Below, piece by piece: positions 60,624-64,000 of a DNA stretch of 64,000 bases; the first letter of the stretch is position 1, and every line of letters starts with the position of its first letter. The stretch is from Bacteroidota bacterium (GTDB taxonomy: Bacteria > Bacteroidota > Bacteroidia > Bacteroidales > Lentimicrobiaceae): assembly GCA_009773455.1 (NCBI GenBank), contig WSXU01000029.1, positions 21,848 through 85,847 on the forward strand. Reading direction: 5' to 3'. The notes beneath the pieces were generated by a model. It was not told the origin of the DNA, made no database searches, and saw nothing but the letters and a program-made list of their open reading frames with translations. A program made the translations under genes and the position numbers.

Positions 60624-63581
60624 ATGATAAGACTTTCAACGTTTTATAAATTTTTATTGCTATCATTATTTGCCTTTCTACTGACTCATACCACCTTTTC
60701 TCAGGCAAATAAAGTGAACCCTACCGGAGGATGGGTTGATTCCGTATTCAACAGCCTTACACAGGATGAAAAGATTGCCCAGCTGCTGATGTTGAGGGCA
60801 TATTCAAACCGGGATGAGGCTTATGTTGAGGAATTGAACACACTGGTGAAAGATCTGAAGCCAGGTGGTGTATGCTTTTTTCAGGGAGGACCGGTCAGGC
60901 AGGCCATCGTCACAAACCGTTTACAGTCAGTATCCCGGACACCTTTATTTGTTGCTATAGATGCAGAATGGGGGGCCGGAATGCGCCTCGACAGCATTGC
61001 CTGGTTTCCCAAACCAATGACACTGGGAGCGATAAAGGATGATTCACTCGTATACAGAATGGGCGCTGAGATTGCACGTCAGTTAAAACGCCTTGGCGTT
61101 CACATGAATTTTGCTCCTGTTGCCGATGTTAACAATAATCCCCTTAATCCTGTTATCAATGCCCGTTCATTTGGTGAAAACCGGTTTAATGTAGCCTCAA
61201 AGGCTGAGATGTATATGAAAGGGATGCAGGATCATGGCCTGATCGCAGTAGCCAAACATTATCCCGGTCATGGCGATACCGGTAAGGATTCTCATTATAC
61301 TTTGCCATCCATCAATAAAAGCCGGGCAGAACTTGATTCCATTGAGCTTTTTCCTTTCAGACACCTGGTCAGTCATGGAATCAAAGGGGTCATGGTTTCC
61401 CACCTGATGGTGCCTGCGCTCGATTCTGCCCAAAATGCTATTGCAACACTTTCGCCCCTGATGATCAATGAATTGTTGCGCAAGGAGATGGGATTCGATG
61501 GTATGGTGATTACCGACGGGATGGACATGAAAGGACTCACCGATTTCTCTGACCCGGGGCTGGTTGAAGTGGATGCTTTAAAGGCCGGGAATGACATTCT
61601 TCTGCTTCCGGTGGATGCCAGGAAAGCTGTATTTAATATCCGCAGGGCTGTTGACAGCGGACTCATCTCTATGGACCTGATTGACCAGAAATGCCGCAGG
61701 GTGCTTGCCTGGAAATATGAATCCGGACTGTCGGCTTATCAGCATATCAGTATTGAACATCTTACAGACGATATCAATTCACGGGAAGCAATGCTGATTA
61801 CCCGAAAAGCCAATGCAGAAGCCATCACACTGCTCACCGACCCGATGCATACTATTCCTTTGATGTCGCTTGATACGCTTCATATTGCAAGCCTTGTAAT
61901 AGGAGATACCCTGGTCACCCCATTTCAGGAAATGCTATCTTCCTATGCTCCGGTTGCCCATTTCAACCTGCCGAAAGAACCATCATGGCAGGAATGTGAT
62001 TCAATAAGGAAACTGCTCAGACCTTATAATCTCCTGATTGCCGGATTTGTCAGGACAAGCGACCTGCCTCAGAAGAATTTCGGTATAAACCGGTCAGCAG
62101 CCTCGTTTATTGATTCTCTCAGCCATGAAGTTCCCCTGATACTTAACATATTTACTAGTCCATATGCTGTAGCATCATTTCAGGAAACCGAAAATTTTGC
62201 TGCAACACTGGTATGCTATCAGGATAATGCCGGCATGCAGGAACTTGCAGCTCAGGCTCTTTTTGGAGCAATTTCCGTCAATGGGCGGTTACCCGTGACT
62301 GCAGGTGCAGAATTCGTCGGTGGTTCAGGACTTCAGCGTGATGATGTAATCAGGCTTTCATTTGGGATGCCCGAAGAGTCACAATTGGCTTTTAACGGCC
62401 TTGAAGCAATTGATACCATTGTTGCCGGGGGTATCCGTGATGGTGCCTTTCCGGGTGCACAGGTTCTTGTTGCACGGAATGGAAGAATCGTTTACCGGAA
62501 GGCTTTTGGGAATCAGACCTACTCGGGACAAAATCCGGTGAAAAACAACGATTTGTATGACCTGGCCTCACTCACCAAAATATTGTCAACCACCCTCGCT
62601 GTGATGAAGTTAACCGGTGACGGTGAAATGAATCCTGAAATGAAACTGAGTCAGTACAAGGTGTCATGGCGAAAAAGTAACAAAGGCCAGTTAACCATCC
62701 GTGAAATAATGGCCCATCAGGCAGGCTTGCAGCCTTTCATACCGTTTTACCATGCGTTGCTTAACGGAAATAACCAGGATTCAGCCCTGATAGCGAGGCA
62801 TTACAGTTTGTCATTTCCGGTGCGTGTGGCCGATGCCATGTATGTCGGCCAGCAATGGCAAGAGTATGTGATTGATTCCATCCTTGCTTCGCCGCTGGCA
62901 AAGAAAAAGGAGTATAAATACAGTGATCTTGGCTTTATTCTTCTGGCTGAGGCGATTACACAGGTAACCAACCAACCCTTGAGCAGTTATGTTAAACACA
63001 GTTTTTATGGTAAGCTGGGTCTGACAACCATGGGTTATCACCCCCGCGACAGGTTCAGCATAAGCCGGATAGCGCCGACGGAGAACGACACTGTTTTCAG
63101 GAAACAACCGGTGCATGGCGATGTACATGATCCTACTGCAGCAATGATGGGCGGTGTTTCAGGCCATGCAGGACTTTTCAGCGATGCGCTCGATGTTGCT
63201 GTGATTATGCAGATGCTTTTACAGGATGGCCGGTATGGAGGTGAAATGCTGATCGATTCAGCTGTTGTGGCCAAATTCACTAAAGTTCAGTTTCCTGAAA
63301 ACAAAAACAGAAGGGGATTGGGATTTGATAAGCCGGCAAAGCCCGGCGAACCGGGCCCCACCTGTGATCTGGCTTCTCCGCTCAGTTTCGGTCACAGCGG
63401 TTTTACAGGGACCTATGCCTGGGCTGATCCGGCAACAGGCCTGGTGTATGTATTTTTAAGCAACCGGGTTTGCCCGGATGCCGGTAATAATCTGATAACC
63501 AAACTGAATATCAGGACAAGGATACAGGAAGCCATGTACAAATCCATCCGGGATTCAAACAAAACAGCAGGAACCAAATAA
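60624..63581 (+). CDS. GH3 beta-N-acetylhexosaminidase fused to a serine beta-lactamase-like domain
   Basis: 985 residues. A signal peptide (about 1-27) precedes a GH3 NagZ-type domain: KHYPGHGDTGKD and the nucleophile D298 (MVITDGMDMKG). A GH3 C-terminal domain follows (to about 590). The last third is a class C beta-lactamase/PBP-like domain with S649-x-x-K652 (SLTK), YSD in EYKYSDLGF and H924-S-G. Acts on muropeptides or peptidoglycan sugars in the periplasm; the second domain may be a peptidase or esterase. The fusion is known in Bacteroidota. Confidence 0.92.
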   Translation: MIRLSTFYKFLLLSLFAFLLTHTTFSQANKVNPTGGWVDSVFNSLTQDEKIAQLLMLRAYSNRDEAYVEELNTLVKDLKPGGVCFFQGGPVRQAIVTNRLQSVSRTPLFVAIDAEWGAGMRLDSIAWFPKPMTLGAIKDDSLVYRMGAEIARQLKRLGVHMNFAPVADVNNNPLNPVINARSFGENRFNVASKAEMYMKGMQDHGLIAVAKHYPGHGDTGKDSHYTLPSINKSRAELDSIELFPFRHLVSHGIKGVMVSHLMVPALDSAQNAIATLSPLMINELLRKEMGFDGMVITDGMDMKGLTDFSDPGLVEVDALKAGNDILLLPVDARKAVFNIRRAVDSGLISMDLIDQKCRRVLAWKYESGLSAYQHISIEHLTDDINSREAMLITRKANAEAITLLTDPMHTIPLMSLDTLHIASLVIGDTLVTPFQEMLSSYAPVAHFNLPKEPSWQECDSIRKLLRPYNLLIAGFVRTSDLPQKNFGINRSAASFIDSLSHEVPLILNIFTSPYAVASFQETENFAATLVCYQDNAGMQELAAQALFGAISVNGRLPVTAGAEFVGGSGLQRDDVIRLSFGMPEESQLAFNGLEAIDTIVAGGIRDGAFPGAQVLVARNGRIVYRKAFGNQTYSGQNPVKNNDLYDLASLTKILSTTLAVMKLTGDGEMNPEMKLSQYKVSWRKSNKGQLTIREIMAHQAGLQPFIPFYHALLNGNNQDSALIARHYSLSFPVRVADAMYVGQQWQEYVIDSILASPLAKKKEYKYSDLGFILLAEAITQVTNQPLSSYVKHSFYGKLGLTTMGYHPRDRFSISRIAPTENDTVFRKQPVHGDVHDPTAAMMGGVSGHAGLFSDALDVAVIMQMLLQDGRYGGEMLIDSAVVAKFTKVQFPENKNRRGLGFDKPAKPGEPGPTCDLASPLSFGHSGFTGTYAWADPATGLVYVFLSNRVCPDAGNNLITKLNIRTRIQEAMYKSIRDSNKTAGTK

Positions 63582-63635
63582 CTCAGGCAAAAGAATCATT
63601 GACTTTTTACCTGCGGTACAACCGGGAAGTTTTCT

Positions 63636-63643
63636 TAATTTTG
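63636..63643 (+). promoter_or_regulatory. -7 box upstream of tpx
   Basis: TAATTTTG fits TAnnTTTG; 166 bp before the tpx ATG. No clear -33 element. Confidence 0.35.
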
Positions 63644-63808
63644 CGCGGAATCTCAGGAAACCTGTCTTGTGATGATCCCTTATTTAAGGGAAGATGAATT
63701 GAACTGGCCTGGCCTGATGAATTGGCTTCTATTACTATTATTTCCGTTGGGTGAAATTTACTTTTTATCATTAAACTGAATTCTTTAATCATTTATAAAA
63801 ACAAAATT

Positions 63809-64000
63809 ATGGCATCAATCACACTTCAGGGGAACCCCATCAACACCACCGGAAATCTGCCGGCCAAAGGAGTAAAATCTCCTGATTTTAAACTTGTTAA
63901 ATCAGACTTAAGTGTACTTTCATTAAGCGAACTGTCAGGCAAAAAGGTAGTTCTGAACATTTTCCCAAGTCTTGATACAGGCATCTGTGCTGCCTCTGTC
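63809..64000 (+). CDS. tpx: thiol peroxidase, partial
   Basis: The 64 codons seen begin MASITLQGNPINTTGNLP and include SLDTGICAAS, whose Cys is the peroxidatic residue of Tpx. Atypical 2-Cys peroxiredoxin that reduces lipid or alkyl hydroperoxides through thioredoxin. The resolving Cys and the C-terminus are beyond the right edge. Confidence 0.92.
   Translation, partial: MASITLQGNPINTTGNLPAKGVKSPDFKLVKSDLSVLSLSELSGKKVVLNIFPSLDTGICAASV

Noticed and set aside
63607-63792. 61-codon minus-strand ORF before tpx
   Set aside because: Composition does not look coding, no RBS, and it overlaps the presumed tpx promoter.

Overview
The window looks like a chromosomal segment of a Bacteroidota organism, probably an uncultured Bacteroidales/Marinilabiliales-like anaerobe or facultative anaerobe. 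Evidence: three proteins with type IX secretion (T9SS) C-terminal sorting domains, promoters of the Bacteroidota TTTG-N19-TAnnTTTG type, a TonB receptor with HmuY-like partners, a DUF5777 barrel, and a Rho factor with a long N-terminal insertion. No rRNA, tRNA, CRISPR array or transposase gene was seen. Both ends are cut: miaA at the left and tpx at the right.

Layout. 0-14 kb: miaA, a glycosyltransferase, and a phenylalanine/tyrosine catabolic locus (phenylalanine hydroxylase, flavin reductase-like protein, fumarylacetoacetase, 4-hydroxyphenylpyruvate dioxygenase, homogentisate dioxygenase), interrupted by a four-gene haem/iron uptake operon (small membrane protein, T9SS-secreted HmuY-like protein, TonB receptor, HmuY-like lipoprotein). 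14-20 kb: a 1308-residue T9SS-secreted M6 metalloprotease with six tandem InlB-like repeats, a DUF486 membrane protein and an agmatinase-family ureohydrolase.

20-37 kb: an arsenic and stress region. The first arsenic operon is arsR-arsP-arsE-arsF-arsG, the set associated with organoarsenical resistance; a four-helix-bundle gene flanked by inverted 8-nt repeats is lodged between arsF and arsG. The second is arsR-arsC-arsM-acr3 for inorganic arsenic, containing a palindromic MITE-like element. Between them are a PNPOx-like protein, TspO, a membrane-tethered peroxiredoxin, a fluoride exporter behind a probable degenerate fluoride riboswitch, DUF190 and DsrE proteins, a hybrid histidine kinase with a textbook Bacteroidota promoter, and a T9SS beta-helix protein. 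Rhodanese-like and heavy-metal-binding small proteins follow.

37-48 kb: OmpA with thrombospondin-3 repeats, a porin, an M49-type peptidase, ComB, GcvT and Rho. 47.7-57 kb: a haem-rich electron-transfer locus. It has a six-gene operon (CX4CH lipoprotein, DUF5777 barrel, monohaem cytochrome, seven-haem membrane cytochrome, cytochrome b, six-motif lipoprotein cytochrome with a collagen-like tract), a second transcription unit (paralogous monohaem cytochrome and a NapC/NirT-type seven-motif cytochrome), a divergent Crp/Fnr regulator and an orphan TorD-type chaperone. Together these could carry electrons from menaquinol through the periplasm to the outer membrane, which makes this the best candidate for an undescribed system. 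57-64 kb: split transketolase halves separated by a VWA gene, a GH3/beta-lactamase fusion and the start of tpx.
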